From contig OX424563.1 of NCBI GenBank assembly GCA_949152475.1, forward strand, positions 16,837,001 through 16,901,000: DNA of 64,000 bases. The letters are read 5' to 3'. Position numbers and translations under genes: made by a program. Of this stretch, positions 1-11,345 are shown one piece after another. The notes under the pieces were generated by a model. That model worked only from the letters and a program-made list of their open reading frames with translations, did no database searches and was not told where the DNA came from. Every line of letters starts with the position of its first letter. Position 1 is the first letter of the stretch. Source of the stretch: Terebella lapidaria. Lineage: Eukaryota > Annelida > Polychaeta > Terebellida > Terebellidae.

Positions 1-204
1 CACGCTAACAGGTACGTCTCTGTGTGCAGGAAAATATATTCAAACGTGTACACGAACACATACACATAGTGTGCATTAATCCACTGTTAATTTTTCCATC
101 GCCTTAAGACATATATTTATTTGATTTCTCTGCATCACTGGGTAGTGAGTTTGGGGGAGAAAAAATTTGCACCGTGGGCTAAGTGCAACCAAAGTCAGAC
201 ATTG

Positions 205-499
205 TACAGTACCGATTGTGCAAAACCTCACCAAAAGGCTAGCTTGCTGCACCTGGCATTTAGCACATGCTAGCCTTAGTTTGACTGACCTAGCATCCTG
301 AGATTTGATGCTGGCCTTGTGTGTGCGAACACCGCCCGATACTAGCATTGCTTCTTGGCACTGTGGCACACTAAATGCATTTCACATTTTTTTCTTAAGG
401 CCATTATATGCTCACAAGTACATGGTCGATTAGCTTATAGACAGTCTTTAGCATGTCGCATTCGCATGTCTAGTGAGGTTTTGCGATATCGGTACTGTA
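205..499. mobile_element. TA-flanked MITE, family M1, internally deleted copy
   Basis: The left end is TACAGTACCGATTGTGCAAA and the right end is the inverse, TTGCGATATCGGTACTGTA, so terminal inverted repeats of about 30 bases start CAGTACCGAT inside a TA duplication. At about 295 bases it lacks roughly 225 bases present in the copies at 2088 and 6260. It has no coding capacity; the 97-residue reading frame across it is a by-product. The TA target and the CAGT start suggest a Tc1/mariner-type non-autonomous element. It lies in the intron downstream of the exon at 577. Confidence 0.8.
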
Positions 500-576
500 C
501 AAGCACATGTACCCCTACCGATATTACATGTATTGTTAATTAGCAGCTAAAGAACATCTCCTGAAAGGTATCTCAC

Positions 577-665
577 CAGGCAGGTTGAAGAGGGTGTTGA
601 GGACATAAATTCTGGACTCGTCCAGGTGTACAAACTTGTTAGGGTACAACGCCCGGATCTCTGTC
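577..665 (-). CDS. NT5C2: NT5C2-like exon (YPNKF ... LNTLFNLP segment), last one in the window
   Basis: The exon is 89 bases: one base completing the Ser codon, 29 codons and one base of a Glu codon. It reads [19 protein letters not shown], then [10 protein letters not shown]. Human cN-II has REQYPNKF and [14 protein letters not shown] at the same place. The acceptor is GTCTGTAG ending at 666; the donor is GTGAGA from 576. The next exon, expected to begin AG then TYLLAC-like, is not visible in the remaining 576 bases, so the gene continues off the left edge. Confidence 0.88.
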
Positions 666-3600
666 CTACAGACAAAACACAATAAATTGATCTGAACATG
701 TACAGAGAGCAATTTTACGGTCAAATTGGTGTGATACATGTTATTCAATTGTATACAAAGTTATACGTGTGTATATACAATACAAAGTACAATAAAATAC
801 AAAGTTGTTTATTTTCATTTCCTATGATTACGTGTAAAAATATGTACTAAGTATGTACAGTACAAACTACATGTCTATACAACAGTAAATAAGTAAATGC
901 AAACTAATTGAACAATTGAGTGATTGAGAACAGACTTATTACCATTGATGAATACGTACGATTTCATGAACTGGAAGCCGTGGGTACAGACGAGAATGTT
1001 TCCGTGGATGTCGACCTTCAGAAGGTTTCCGTACTTCGTGTCAAACCACAAACCCCTGAATCATATAGACACACATATACGTCAATCATCTATTGCCATA
1101 CCTCAGTGACAACAGAATGTAACTGGCAGCTTTCTGTCAACGAACACTTATTTATCTTCAAACACTCACAAATAAAAGGTATTTATTAGAAGTTTCATTA
1201 GAGGTGCATACATCATATTGGGTTGTACACTCTGACCTGATTGGGTATGTCGGGTCGTACTCAAAGTTGCGGATGGCTGTCGGGTAGCCGATGTGAACAA
1301 GTCGGTCCACCGTAAGTCGGAATGCCATGGCTTCATACTGCGGGGACTTGTATTCTGTGAAAATAAACATACATGTATGTAGAGCAGTCATACATAACAA
1401 ACAAAAAAGTATGCATCTATGTACGTACTGTATTTATATTGAATGTAGAATCATTGAAGAATATTTGTTATTATTATTAACAAAACATTACATGTATGTC
1501 CTTGAAATTTTCTTTTGTAATATACATGTATCAGAAAAAATTGTTTTCTTTTTTCATATTTTCAAAATATCACTTTGCTAGAGCTAGTGACTTGTGACTG
1601 TAGAAGCCACACAGATGATCCGTCACATGCAGTCTGTGTTACCATGGTTACCGTTACTATAGTTATCATACAGTGCATTACATCTTGGCTTGCCGAGTTT
1701 GTTTCCATGGCAACTCGCCCAAGCGTCATCAAGACAACGAAGCACTGACTGTAAGGAAGGTGCATCTCAGTGCAGCCACATATCAATCATGTATTCATCA
1801 TGTAAATAAAAACAATTGATATCTAGAATATATTCTGTATGTACCAAGATAGACAGATACATATGTATACATATGTGTGTACATAGTAAGATCTAATTTG
1901 ATCCGAATCTACGGAACTTATAAAATGACGGCCTATCAAACTTTGGGACAAGTGGAGGATATATGATAGAGTTCCTGTATTTATGATAACTGATAAGCTG
2001 ACACTCCTCAAATAGATACAGTGAACATGCTCAAGTAAATTTAGTAAATAAGTGTACTGTACTGTACTCTCCCAATTTACTCAATGATACAGTACCGATT
2101 TTGCAAAACCTCACCAAAATGCTGGCACGCTGAACCTGGCATTTAGCATCTGTTAGCCCGACTTCGCCTGACCTAGCATCGTGTGATTTGATGCTAGCAT
2201 TGTGTATGCGAGCATTGCCCAATGCTAGCATTGCTTCTTGGCACTGTGGCACACTAATAGCATCTCGCATTTTTCTTTGAAGGCCACTATATGCTCGCAC
2301 ATGCTCGCAAACACATGCTCGAGTGGTTTACAACAGTCTGTATCATGTAGATCGTATGAGCAAATGCAACTTGCTTAAGTTCAGTTCATATTAAAGTCTG
2401 TATTTGCGTCTGAAATATAGGATGCGCGCATCTGTGCGAGACAATGCTCGCCTGTTCAACTAAGACGGCCGCCTGATGTGATGGCATCGCGCCCACTGGT
2501 CGTACCAGGCGAGTTGATGCTAGCATCAAGTCACACATAATCGCAGGGCCTAGCATTCAGCATGTAGCATTCACATGGCTAGTGAGGTTTTGCGAAATCG
2601 GTACTGTACATGTATATAAACTTCTATATCATGTATATAGCAAAAAAAGTTAAAAATGACAAATTCTGTCAGTAGAAAAATGTTATCCACAGCAGTTTTC
2701 AATGTATAAATTTAAATACTTACTATCTTAGGTCATCAAATTCTGATAATACATACATGTGTACATCAAAGACCTCTAAAACATGTCAAAATGATACGTA
2801 TACATGTACATGCACATGTGGTACCAGATGTATGCCACTGGAACATGTAGAACTCGTACATGATATATCGAGCATATGTAGTTTTGAATTTGTACATCAT
2901 AGTTCCCAAATTGGATGTGATGAACCTAAAATGATCACGTATATATGTACTCTAACATACAGACTAGCCTGATGTAGGTGATCGGTTTGTCTAGATATTT
3001 TAATTTAATAGGATGGAAGATTTGATATCGATTGGTACCAAGACTACAGTAATTACATGTACATTTAGTACATGTACCCACCTGCTAAAGTGTAGTCCAT
3101 GTCAAACCCGAAGAACTTGATCTTTTCCAGGTGCAGGCTTCTGTTGACAAACACCCTGTGCAAAACAAAACAAGCTGATAATCACGACAATGTTAGCACA
3201 AAATCACTGCAAGCATCCGGGAGCAACATGCAGTTTTGAACAGATTCGATTGTATATACATGTATACTGGTATTTAGACAACGGAAAATGCATTTATACA
3301 TGTATGTGCATTTACAACGCATCTACAAAATCAAATTTCTCTCACGAAAACTCAATCATGATATCAACTAGAGGATGTTATATCATCGAATGAATGGAAC
3401 ACACCAAGACATGTAGTATACCATTACAGGACATCACAAATGACTAAAATGAGCTCATACTAGTACACATACATATATATTCAGTAGTAATTGGTGACAG
3501 AGATACAGCTGTACATGCAAATCAACATGATCATTACTGGAAATTTGCAAGTATGACAAATATTCATATTTTCGTACATGTACACTGTACATGCACTTGA

Positions 3601-6600
3601 TTTTCAGTAACTATGAGATTGTTTGCGGATATTAAAATGACCTCAATTGCAATGGTACACATTTTTTTTCACTTTTCTAATAACTCGATCATGTTAATCA
3701 TGGTAGTTAAGACTAAGAAATGAATACCGTATTGGTCCTAATAGTAGCACGGCGAGCCGAAGCAAGACCTCCTGCAGTAGCGCGCGCAAAAATGAGGTCA
3801 AACTTGAGGTCAAGTTTATGAAAATCACAGAATAATATACCTATAGCCTTTAATCCCCTTTATTATGATTCAAATAACATTAATGTGTGGATTGGAACAC
3901 TCCAAGATCTTAATAGAAAGATATGAAGTGAATTATAAGGTCACAAAAATCGAACATTTTCGGGAAAAAGAGGGGGGCGCTCTACTATTAGGGTGCGTGC
4001 TACTATTAGGACCAATACGGTAGCTTAAATAGTTATTGCGAGAACATGGAGACGATGTGAGAGAGGACAGTTCCCTGGAGAGAGCACCTGATTTCATGCT
4101 TCCTGCGCTCGATGTGGTGCGAGTGGTCGTCATGGAAACCATCTTGTTCGATGAGGTCTCCCATCCTGGTTCCAGCACAATTCCAGGGCTCACAGGTATC
4201 TACGGTAACGCTCTGACACAGTCAGCATGTACATGTACATATACGCCTGGTATCCGACTTGACGTACACATGAATACGGAGCTACTGTATGATCACGCAC
4301 ACGCGTGCTACTAAACGGCGCTCCTTCTAGGGTTCCGGATAACTCCTACACCATTGCATCAACATAATGATAATGGATTTTCTATTCAAGAGTTGTTGGT
4401 TTTTCTTGTTGATTTTTGGGGCTTTAACCAAGTTAAAAGCACTCCTGTCCACTCAAGATGCGACGCGCTGGATTGAAAAAATACTACATCGGCCTCGTCG
4501 CCTTATCTCAATCTTCATTTGGATGCAACTTTCAAGAGTCAATAAAAGCAGCTAATATCTTCATTCATGCAACTGCAATCAATACGTCTATTTATTGAGT
4601 GTACATGTACTCCAAGTTTACTGCCAGCTGTATTCAGTCCGTTGCTGGCCGGAGAGGGTCGCTTTTTTGGAGACGTCCCGGGTTGAGTCTGTGTACTAGT
4701 ACTCCAGGTAAGCACAGGACGTAAACATTAGTGATATCATCGTCACGGCGACCAACGCCTACATGTACCACTGCAGCCTTATCAGGGCAAAGTCTCACAA
4801 TGGATAACACATCGTATTGAGCGAGGACTGGGGACTCAAGACGTCACTTGTTAGGTGGACCACTAGTTTCCTGCTTCGATGTGGGTCCCACGTACACTGG
4901 GACAATTGTCATGGTAACCGTTCCTCAAAGCTCAGGAGGTCGATCATATCCAGAGTTTACTGCTTGCTGTCCAGTTGGCGACTCTATTCGTACATGTACA
5001 TGACGGATTGTTTGATACTGGATCTACGGAGTACACATGTGTCTGTCCTGTACAGAGTCAGCTGATCTATACATGTACCAGGGATACAGGCCTTGATGGT
5101 TTAATACTGCGCACTGATGGGGTGAGTTAGGTACAAGTTTTCTGGCACGCTTACACTCCACCATGGCCAGCGCTGGCCTCAGAACATCTCAACTAAACAA
5201 GGTAAAGGATAATGCGGCTCTTGGATCAACAATACTACATGTAGGTTTCTTGTCCAGCTACTCGTTACATCAAAACGTGTAACGGTTCATGTAGATAATC
5301 TGTTGGCAGGCAAGCGGGCCAATATACATGTAGTGTGTATCAGTCATGCCAGAATCGGCTGATTTACAGCTGTGTTTTTGTTTGTGATTCAGTCATTATA
5401 TAAGGTACATTGTATGTAGCATGTGTAGCTGAATGGGTAAAATATTTTTACAGCATTGGATAAAATATTTTTACAGCAGGCTTGGAGGAATTGCTAAAAG
5501 CCATTCATTTAGCTTGCTCCTTATACATACATTATGCATGAAACTTCATTATATTATTCAATCACCCCTACGTCGAGCAGCAGTTATTATAATATACTGT
5601 ACATAGTATGGGACAAGTGCTCGCCAAGGAAATCTTTGCAAAGGATATTGACATTAATTTTGTGGTTTTCTAACATCGAATGTACATGTCTAGAAAATCA
5701 ATTCGTGAAGGAATCCCAACATGACAGTGATTTTCAAGGCTTGTATGGATGAATTGTTACTAAAGGCTACAGTGTACAACCACAAGAAGTGCTGAATGAG
5801 TTCAGTTAGAGCAGTTATTGCCCTGATATTGATTTAATCATCCAGGCAAATTGGTAATCTGCGAACAAAAATAACCACATTTCTGTTCCAGTTTTGGAAC
5901 AAACAAAACAACTATTTCCATGCAAGGAATGTCTGAGTAGATCTGTTATCATGAACAAGGTCTACCACATCCAAATATTTTGTCAGTTTTACCTTGTACA
6001 TTGTACAAGCGTTTTTATCTTGTGAGACAATATCTACTCGTGATATAGGTTTGATATACACTTGATGGATATTATATATCTTGCATGCAATTTAGCAACA
6101 TGTACATGTACATCATCGTATGATCATCTGGTTCAACATGAGATTGCATAATACACAGCATACATGTAGCTCACAACAATTGGGATAATCTATGGTTACG
6201 GTTCAAACATACAAGTATGGTTGTGTTGACAACAGCAGCTACAAACAATTCACGACATGTACAGTACTGATTTCGCAAAACCTCATCAAAATGCCAGCAT
6301 GGGACACCTGGCATTTAGCACGTGTTCGCCCAACTTCGCCTGACGTAGCATCATGCGATTTGATGCTAGCATTGTGTATGCGAGCATCCCTCGATGCTAG
6401 CATTGCTTCTTGGCACTGTGGTGCACTAAAAGCATTTCGCATTTCGCATTTTTTGTGAAGGCCATTATATGCTCGCATATGCTCGCAAACACATGGTCGA
6501 GTGGTTTATAAACAGTCTGTATCATGTAGATCGTATGGGAAAATGCAGTGTTTCATTTCAGTTCATATTAAAGTCAGTATTTGCATCCGAAATAAAGGAT

Positions 6601-7401
6601 GCGCGCATCTGTGCCAGACAATGCTCGCCTGTTCAACTAAGACGGCCGCCTGATGCGATGGCATCGCGCCCACTGGTCGCACCATGCGATTTGATGCTAG
6701 CATCAAGTCGCACGTAATCGCATGGCCTAGCATTTAGCATGTAGCATTCGCATGGCTAGTGAGGTTTTGCGAAATCAGTACTGTAGATTGCCATCTTACA
6801 TGTACTCCAGCACAATAAAAATGATGAATTTAATCTTTACAGCTGTAACCTTATCATGGTTACTACTGTAAAACGACTAATTTTGGTGGACAATTTATTT
6901 GGCGGATTTGGCAGTAGCCAAATTAACTATACATATAGGTTAAGAAATGTATCATGCGGTTTTGAAAAAGACCAAATTATATCTCCGCCAAATACATGTA
7001 ACGTGGGGCTCACAACTGCCAAATTTAATAGCCGCCAAAATTAGTATATATTATATACAGTACTCTTTTGATTTAGAAGTATATATTTTACACATAATTT
7101 TGCCAGAGCCTCCTTCAAAACTGGTTTTCTGGTTCTATTACGGATACTAAGAATACATGTATATAATATTAGCTCAGCATAACATCATGAACATCATGAA
7201 CATCACAAAACTACAGTTCCTGGTAAAAGTCGACTAATTTTACCTGGTACCAAAACAATTGTATCGATCGGGCTCAAGGACTTACCGGTTTTTGGTTTCT
7301 CGTTTGTACACTCTGGAGTGAATCTCTTCCCCGTCATTGTGAAGTGTGCCGTTGCTATGGTTACGCATTGTCGTGGTAACAGTGTCCATGGATACTGCCA
7401 T
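577..7401 (-). CDS. NT5C2: Cytosolic purine 5'-nucleotidase (cN-II family), 5' part of a spliced gene
   Basis: Gene-level entry. Five minus-strand exons (7401-7286, 3155-3082, 1354-1237, 1055-960, 665-577) join through GT-AG introns of 4130, 1727, 181 and 294 bases with matching phases at every junction. The joined reading aligns, from memory of human cN-II, almost without gaps over its N-terminal third: [21 protein letters not shown], then [20 protein letters not shown] and LNTLFNLP. The family dephosphorylates 6-hydroxypurine nucleotides (IMP, GMP) in the cytosol. It is a HAD-superfamily enzyme, and FDMDYT is HAD motif I with the aspartate nucleophile. Motifs II-IV and the acidic tail must lie left of the window, because the last exon ends in mid-codon at a donor site. 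A paralogue in the NT5C2/NT5DC group is the main alternative. The family call is strong; the symbol is less certain. Confidence 0.85.
960..1055 (-). CDS. NT5C2: NT5C2-like exon ([12 protein letters not shown] segment)
   Basis: The exon is 96 bases and reads [15 protein letters not shown], then [16 protein letters not shown] and a split Ser codon. Human cN-II has [20 protein letters not shown], then LVCAHGFNF. The acceptor is GATTCAG ending at 1056. The donor could be GTATTC or GTACGT; only GTACGT from 959 gives the phase needed by the next exon, and it makes the join align to human cN-II with no gap. The plus-strand reading frames over this stretch are shadows. Confidence 0.9.
1237..1354 (-). 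CDS. NT5C2: NT5C2-like exon (YKSPxYE ... IGYP segment)
   Basis: The exon is 118 bases: two bases completing a Glu codon, 38 codons and two bases of an Arg codon. It begins [18 protein letters not shown] and continues through VHIGYP to FEYDPTYPI. Human cN-II has YKSPEYESLGFELTVERL, SIGYP and FAYDSTFP in the same register. The acceptor is TTTTCACAG ending at 1355; the donor is GTCAGA from 1236. Phases match the exons on either side. This segment directly follows HAD motif I. Confidence 0.9.
2088..2608. mobile_element. TA-flanked MITE, family M1, full-length copy
   Basis: It is bounded by TACAGTACCGATTTTGCAAA and its inverse ending ATCGGTACTGTA, with TA at both edges. The interior has several self-complementary stretches, for example GATGCTAGCATC. 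It shares its full length with the copy at 6260. It sits in the 1.7-kb intron between the exons at 3082 and 1354. No coding region is supported. Confidence 0.85.
3082..3155 (-). CDS. NT5C2: NT5C2-like exon carrying HAD motif I
   Basis: The exon is 74 bases: one base completing Arg, 24 codons and one base of the next codon. It reads [24 protein letters not shown] (positions 3154-3083). The end is the HAD motif I DMDYT, whose first Asp forms the phospho-aspartyl intermediate in this family and whose second Asp is the acid/base. The acceptor is TTTTGCACAG ending at 3156; the donor is GTGGGT from 3081. It differs from the human segment at only a few residues as I recall it. This is the most diagnostic exon in the window. 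Confidence 0.9.
3725..4022. mobile_element. TA-flanked MITE, family M2
   Basis: The left end is TACCGTATTGGTCCTAATAG and the right end its inverse, CTATTAGGACCAATACGGTA, giving inverted repeats of about 27 bases inside a TA duplication. It is about 298 bases long with no coding capacity. The CCGTATT start resembles a widespread class of invertebrate mariner-type MITEs. It ends 66 bases from the candidate alternative exon at 4088. A single related end is at 17461. Confidence 0.85.
4088..4164 (-). CDS. NT5C2: Possible alternative first coding exon of the NT5C2-like gene
   Basis: On the minus strand an ATG at 4164 (context AGGATGG) opens 25 codons, starting [10 protein letters not shown] and ending ERRKHEI plus AG, directly followed by a GTGCTC donor at 4087. 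The split codon AG|G would be completed by the exon at 3155, giving ...[11 protein letters not shown]. This is the same phase and junction used by the exon at 7286-7401, and the basic run ERRKHEIR resembles the family's KKYRREAYHR leader. It lies inside the 4.1-kb intron between those two exons, so both cannot easily be first coding exons of one transcript. GTGCTC is a weak donor, and no transcript evidence is available. The match of start context, phase and residue character is suggestive but not proof. Confidence 0.5.
6260..6785. mobile_element. TA-flanked MITE, family M1, full-length copy
   Basis: It is bounded by TACAGTACTGATTTCGCAAA and the inverse GCGAAATCAGTACTGTA. It matches the copy at 2088 end to end with scattered substitutions. 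It lies in the 4.1-kb intron between the exons at 7286 and 3155. Reading frames of 79-88 residues on both strands are by-products of the repeat. Confidence 0.85.
7286..7401 (-). CDS. NT5C2: NT5C2-like exon, candidate first coding exon
   Basis: The exon encodes 38 residues from ATG at 7401 (context GACATGG) to KRETKN plus two bases of an Arg codon, followed by donor GTAAGT at 7285-7280. The split codon CG|G is completed by the exon at 3155, giving R-VFVNRSL, which matches the human junction HR-VFVNRSL. The N-terminus is Thr/Asn/His-rich and not conserved, as expected for this family's variable leader. A good acceptor (pyrimidine tract then CCAG) lies just upstream at 7440-7435, so the transcribed exon may start at 7434 with a 5' UTR or with coding sequence in the same frame. 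No in-frame stop separates it from an upstream ATG at 7548, so the start is inferred from context only. Confidence 0.75.
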
Positions 7402-7434
7402 GTCGGAGTAGAGCAATTCCTTCACTGCGGGATT

Positions 7435-10400
7435 CTGGACAGGGCAGATTACAAAATGAGGTATATAACTGAATGCAATAGTTTTTATATATCTAATCTG
7501 GTACATGTATCTGCATAGATGTATAATGAAGTATACTACACTGTACATGTAGTCATGTAGTAATACTTGTATAGATAGTGTAAATCAAATTAGCTGATGA
7601 TAGTAGCTGTAACATGCGGTAACACATGTGAATGAGGGATGGTTGGGTGATGATGGCTGGACCATCATACACACACATGTACACATACTTGATGCATCAT
7701 GGTCAGAAACACTGGTGCCCCCAGCATCAATGCTATCAAGGTTATTGTTTTAATTATTTATGGAATCAGGCAGGTATTGTCTGATTTCATACTTGAACCA
7801 CATCTGGTTTGTTTGCCAAATGTGTGAACATGTGGAATACAGGTGTGAGTGCACATCAAACAGCATACATGTACATGTAACGGTATATATTATGTACATG
7901 ATGTATACCCATGTGAATCAACATAAGTCAAATAAAATATCCTACAATGGAGAATGCTTTTTATTAAAATACTCGAGTCGACGGCCTATCTGCAGATTTT
8001 TTTTTTCAAATCTATATTTTTGGTTAAGGTTCCAAACAAGCTCAGCTGTTTATTTTCATGTATCCATGTAATAGTTACGAATAGTAGGTTGCAAACTTCG
8101 GAGGATCTCACGGAAATCTTGTTCGAACTTCTAAAGTGATTATCAATGATCTCATGATGAACTTATGATGACGAGTTGATTGATCAGTTACACAAAATTC
8201 AAAATACAGGTAAATCATGGTAAGAACAACTGATGTGTCAAAATAAACATTCTTCCACCAAAACAGAAGATTATTATCAATTCGGAATCGAACTACACGA
8301 TGAACAAAGTAAATAAACTGTGAATTTGGCCTTTACATGTATGTACATGTACGATAGAGGTGAAACTGATGCTTTGTTGGTCTATGTTATGTGTAGCATA
8401 TCGGGGTCTGAGTACCATACGTGCAGCGGCTGCTTTGACTCGTCATCTGACTCAGTCAATCATCGGTGACAATTAACCCCACGAGACCCAAAAGAACTAC
8501 TGTGTGTATCGGTAGCGTAAGGAACGTGTGCTGCTTGTTCAATGAGGATTGAAAAGGAGCAAGATGGATTGAATGGTATGTTTTCAGTGGATGAGTAGTA
8601 TTACAGGGCAGTAAAAGTTACTTGGGTCGGAGTTGGGTCCAACAATTTGACAGCATTACTGGGCCAAACGATGGGACTGGAGGCTGGGGCTGATGTAACG
8701 CCGATCAATGCAATGGCTTAGATCTGAAGATGGGACAATAAATCTACCAGTACACAAACTCTGCACTGCTGCGTGCTGTTACATGAAATTACTACTGTGT
8801 TCGATGAGTGGAGCACCTGGGCCTACCGAGCACGAGGCAAAGAACTTTCCCGCATGTCGGCATAATGTGTAGATCTAACAGGCATTGCCAGCCACACAAT
8901 GGGTATGCCCCTCTCAGGGCCATAGCAGGGTGGATATCCCATCTACATGTAGTGTAGATCTGGTTGTCCAATGTTCGGTACATTATGATTGATGACCAAT
9001 GCCAAGCAAACGCAATCTGATTGGCATTCTCATGAAATAAGGTAAATAACTAAATGATGTGTAGAGGGTGACAATCGGTGACAATTAGCCCCACGAGATA
9101 ACTAAATCAAAATAACTAAATGCATAACGTACGAAATAAGCGGGACATATTTCACGATAAGGCCATCTGATTCTTATGGGATGGTCTTTGGGATTAGCTT
9201 TGGCTAATCAGTAGATCATATAATGGGAAGGCATAGAGTCGGACAGTCACCAGGTGTCCCACTGCAAGTGCGAAAACTCGCGCTGAAGTCGCGCTCGATG
9301 AGGTTGAGTCGTGACCTGGTGACACGATGATGAGATGTGAGACACTTGCCCTGTCCTGGTCTATCATTATGGATTCATGCAATGCAAAGCAGCGACAGTC
9401 TTTTCTAATTTTGCATATTTCATTTTCATACTGATATAATCTTTCGTTCTCTACACCAAGGGTATATTGTATTTTTGGACACGAACCTTCGCAAACAGTT
9501 TACTTTTGTTTTGAGTCTGACAGCTGATCATTGACCGCTTTACCCCCTCGAGTTTTAACAGGAAAAACATCATCAAAACAAAATAGTTCCAAAGCTGATT
9601 GAGATAATAAAATATCATACATGCCCCGTTTAGCAATATATATGTTTGGAAACGCATCAAAAGTTTCACACGCGTTCAGGAATTTCTACTTTTTCTGAAT
9701 CTAAATCATCGAAATAAAACGATACACATGCAGAACTACATTCAATTTGCCAATACACTACATATTATGACGCGTTTCAGTTTCGGTTAATATCATAACG
9801 CAGCCACCATTTGGACACGGCTGACGATCATAATGCAACCAAAAAAGCACACGCTCTGATACTAGTTCTAAAGTCAAGTTTATGTATCACCCCCTGTTCG
9901 CGGCACAGCGGTAAGTAAATTTTTGACGTTCTCGGTTCTAAATTCTTGACGTTATGCGCGAAATTCTTAACGATATCTTTGTTTATGTTTTGTTCTATTG
10001 CGATTTCAGCATAAATTATCAAATTTTGTTCAAGTAATTAGTAAGAGGGTGACTACATATTCGATTTATGAGTTAGACGAAGCATTATGGCATCTCAATC
10101 ACGCGCTGAGATGTGAAAAAGTTTAAGATCGTGCCTTGCACTTATCCGAATGTACCAAATGCAATTTATTTCCATGCAGTGAATCATCTATGTACTGAAA
10201 ATGAGCTTTAGCATATTGGCAGCTCATTTATGATTAAGCATTGAAAGGTTCAAAGCCCAGATGTTAAGTTAAACATACCTGTCAGTCGTTTTCCACCGAC
10301 AATGATAAGTTCCGTATTATTGACGTTAATTCGTCATGCTTGACGTTATTGAAAGCCATGTTAGAATTTTTTGTCGTTATATTTGAGGCATGATCAAGTA

Positions 10401-10930
10401 GTAAAATTGAATGAAACAGCGGTTTCCTCTTGCAGATAATCGAGATGACAAATATACGATGCTACATATGTAAAAACAAATTTGGAAATATTTATGACGT
10501 ATTACAACATGCAAGAAATAAACGTCCTGACACATTCTAAGATAACATATAAAACATAAAACTTGGTTACACAGTTTATTCCCATACGAAAGCGCCACAC
10601 CAATATCTATACAGTTCATATAGAACGTCATACAATCAGTCACATCAAATAAATGACACGGCAAATTGTGAATACCGTCAGCCAAATTATCTACCCCAGA
10701 GTCTATTTAGATGTGCCATATCCTTGCCAGACCACCAGGACTGGTTTTTGGCCCTGAGCTTTCGTAGCCGTAGGCAATTCTGTTAAAAAAGACATCCTAC
10801 TGGATTCCTGCTCAAAACCAATGTATCACTGTCCATCGCTGCAATACAACACATTTCTACTGGTAATTTTGTTGGCGTAGTTATATAACGCAAATTGTAT
10901 ACTACATGTATACTGGAAACAATTACAATT
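7435..10930. other. Upstream flank of the NT5C2-like gene, no gene recognised
   Basis: No exon, RNA gene or element with clear ends was recognised. The longest open frames are 60-103 codons and resemble nothing I know. A short direct repeat (ATCGGTGACAATTA then CCCCACGAGA) occurs near 8463 and 9074. A transcription start or non-coding first exon of the nucleotidase gene could lie here, but no TATA box or other decisive motif stands out. Confidence 0.4.
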
Positions 10931-10940
10931 GACGGTTCAG

Positions 10941-10983
10941 GTGTGTGTTAGTGTGTGTGTGTGTGTGTGGGGGGGGGGGGGGG
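10941..10983. repeat. (GT)n tract followed by a run of 15 G
   Basis: About 28 bases of GT repeat run directly into 15 consecutive G residues at 10969-10983. It is a simple-sequence locus and a candidate for Z-DNA or G-quadruplex formation. Confidence 0.9.
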
Positions 10984-11224
10984 TTTGAGCTATACTAACT
11001 GGGATAGCTATACTAACCACATCATTATCGAAAATGATTCGGAAAATCAATAAATTTTTAATTACAATAAGTTAAAATGGTTAAAATCCGATTAACTAGT
11101 ATGTTGAAATCACAATAGGCTAGAAATGTGATTTTTAAAAATGGCCAGGATATCATGACAACTCTCGAGTCCCGAATAATAATAATAATACAGGCCAGAC
11201 TGAAATATGGGTTGAAAAAAAGAA

Positions 11225-11345
11225 AAATTGGATGTAATGTACTGTAAACTTTATTTGTTTAAGGAGGATTCCCCACAGCCGTAGCCACTAAGGGGTCTCC
11301 TCCGTGCTCTGTACAACAAGTGCAGGAACATATATACAATAATGA
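11225..11345 (-). mobile_element. Possible 3' end of a retroelement on the minus strand
   Basis: Read on the minus strand the stretch has a GC-richer block (GTGGCTACGGCTGTGGGGAA) followed by AACAAATAAAGTTTACAGTA, that is, an AATAAA signal near an A-rich end. This looks like the tail of a 5'-truncated retroelement or a processed transcript. No reverse transcriptase sequence is present next to it and no target duplication was identified, so the call is tentative. Confidence 0.3.

Noticed and set aside
76..369. 97-codon minus-strand frame, with look-alikes at 2031-2300 and 6239-6478
   Set aside because: The three similar proteins are translations of the M1 MITE family, not a gene family; the frames end within the inverted repeats.
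4036..4314. 92-codon plus-strand frame over the candidate alternative exon
   Set aside because: The minus-strand reading has splice phase and residue support; the plus frame has none and runs into TACATGTACA-rich sequence.
7318..7518. 66-codon plus-strand frame opposite the exon at 7286
   Set aside because: It is a shadow of the minus-strand exon, which has matching splice sites and phase.
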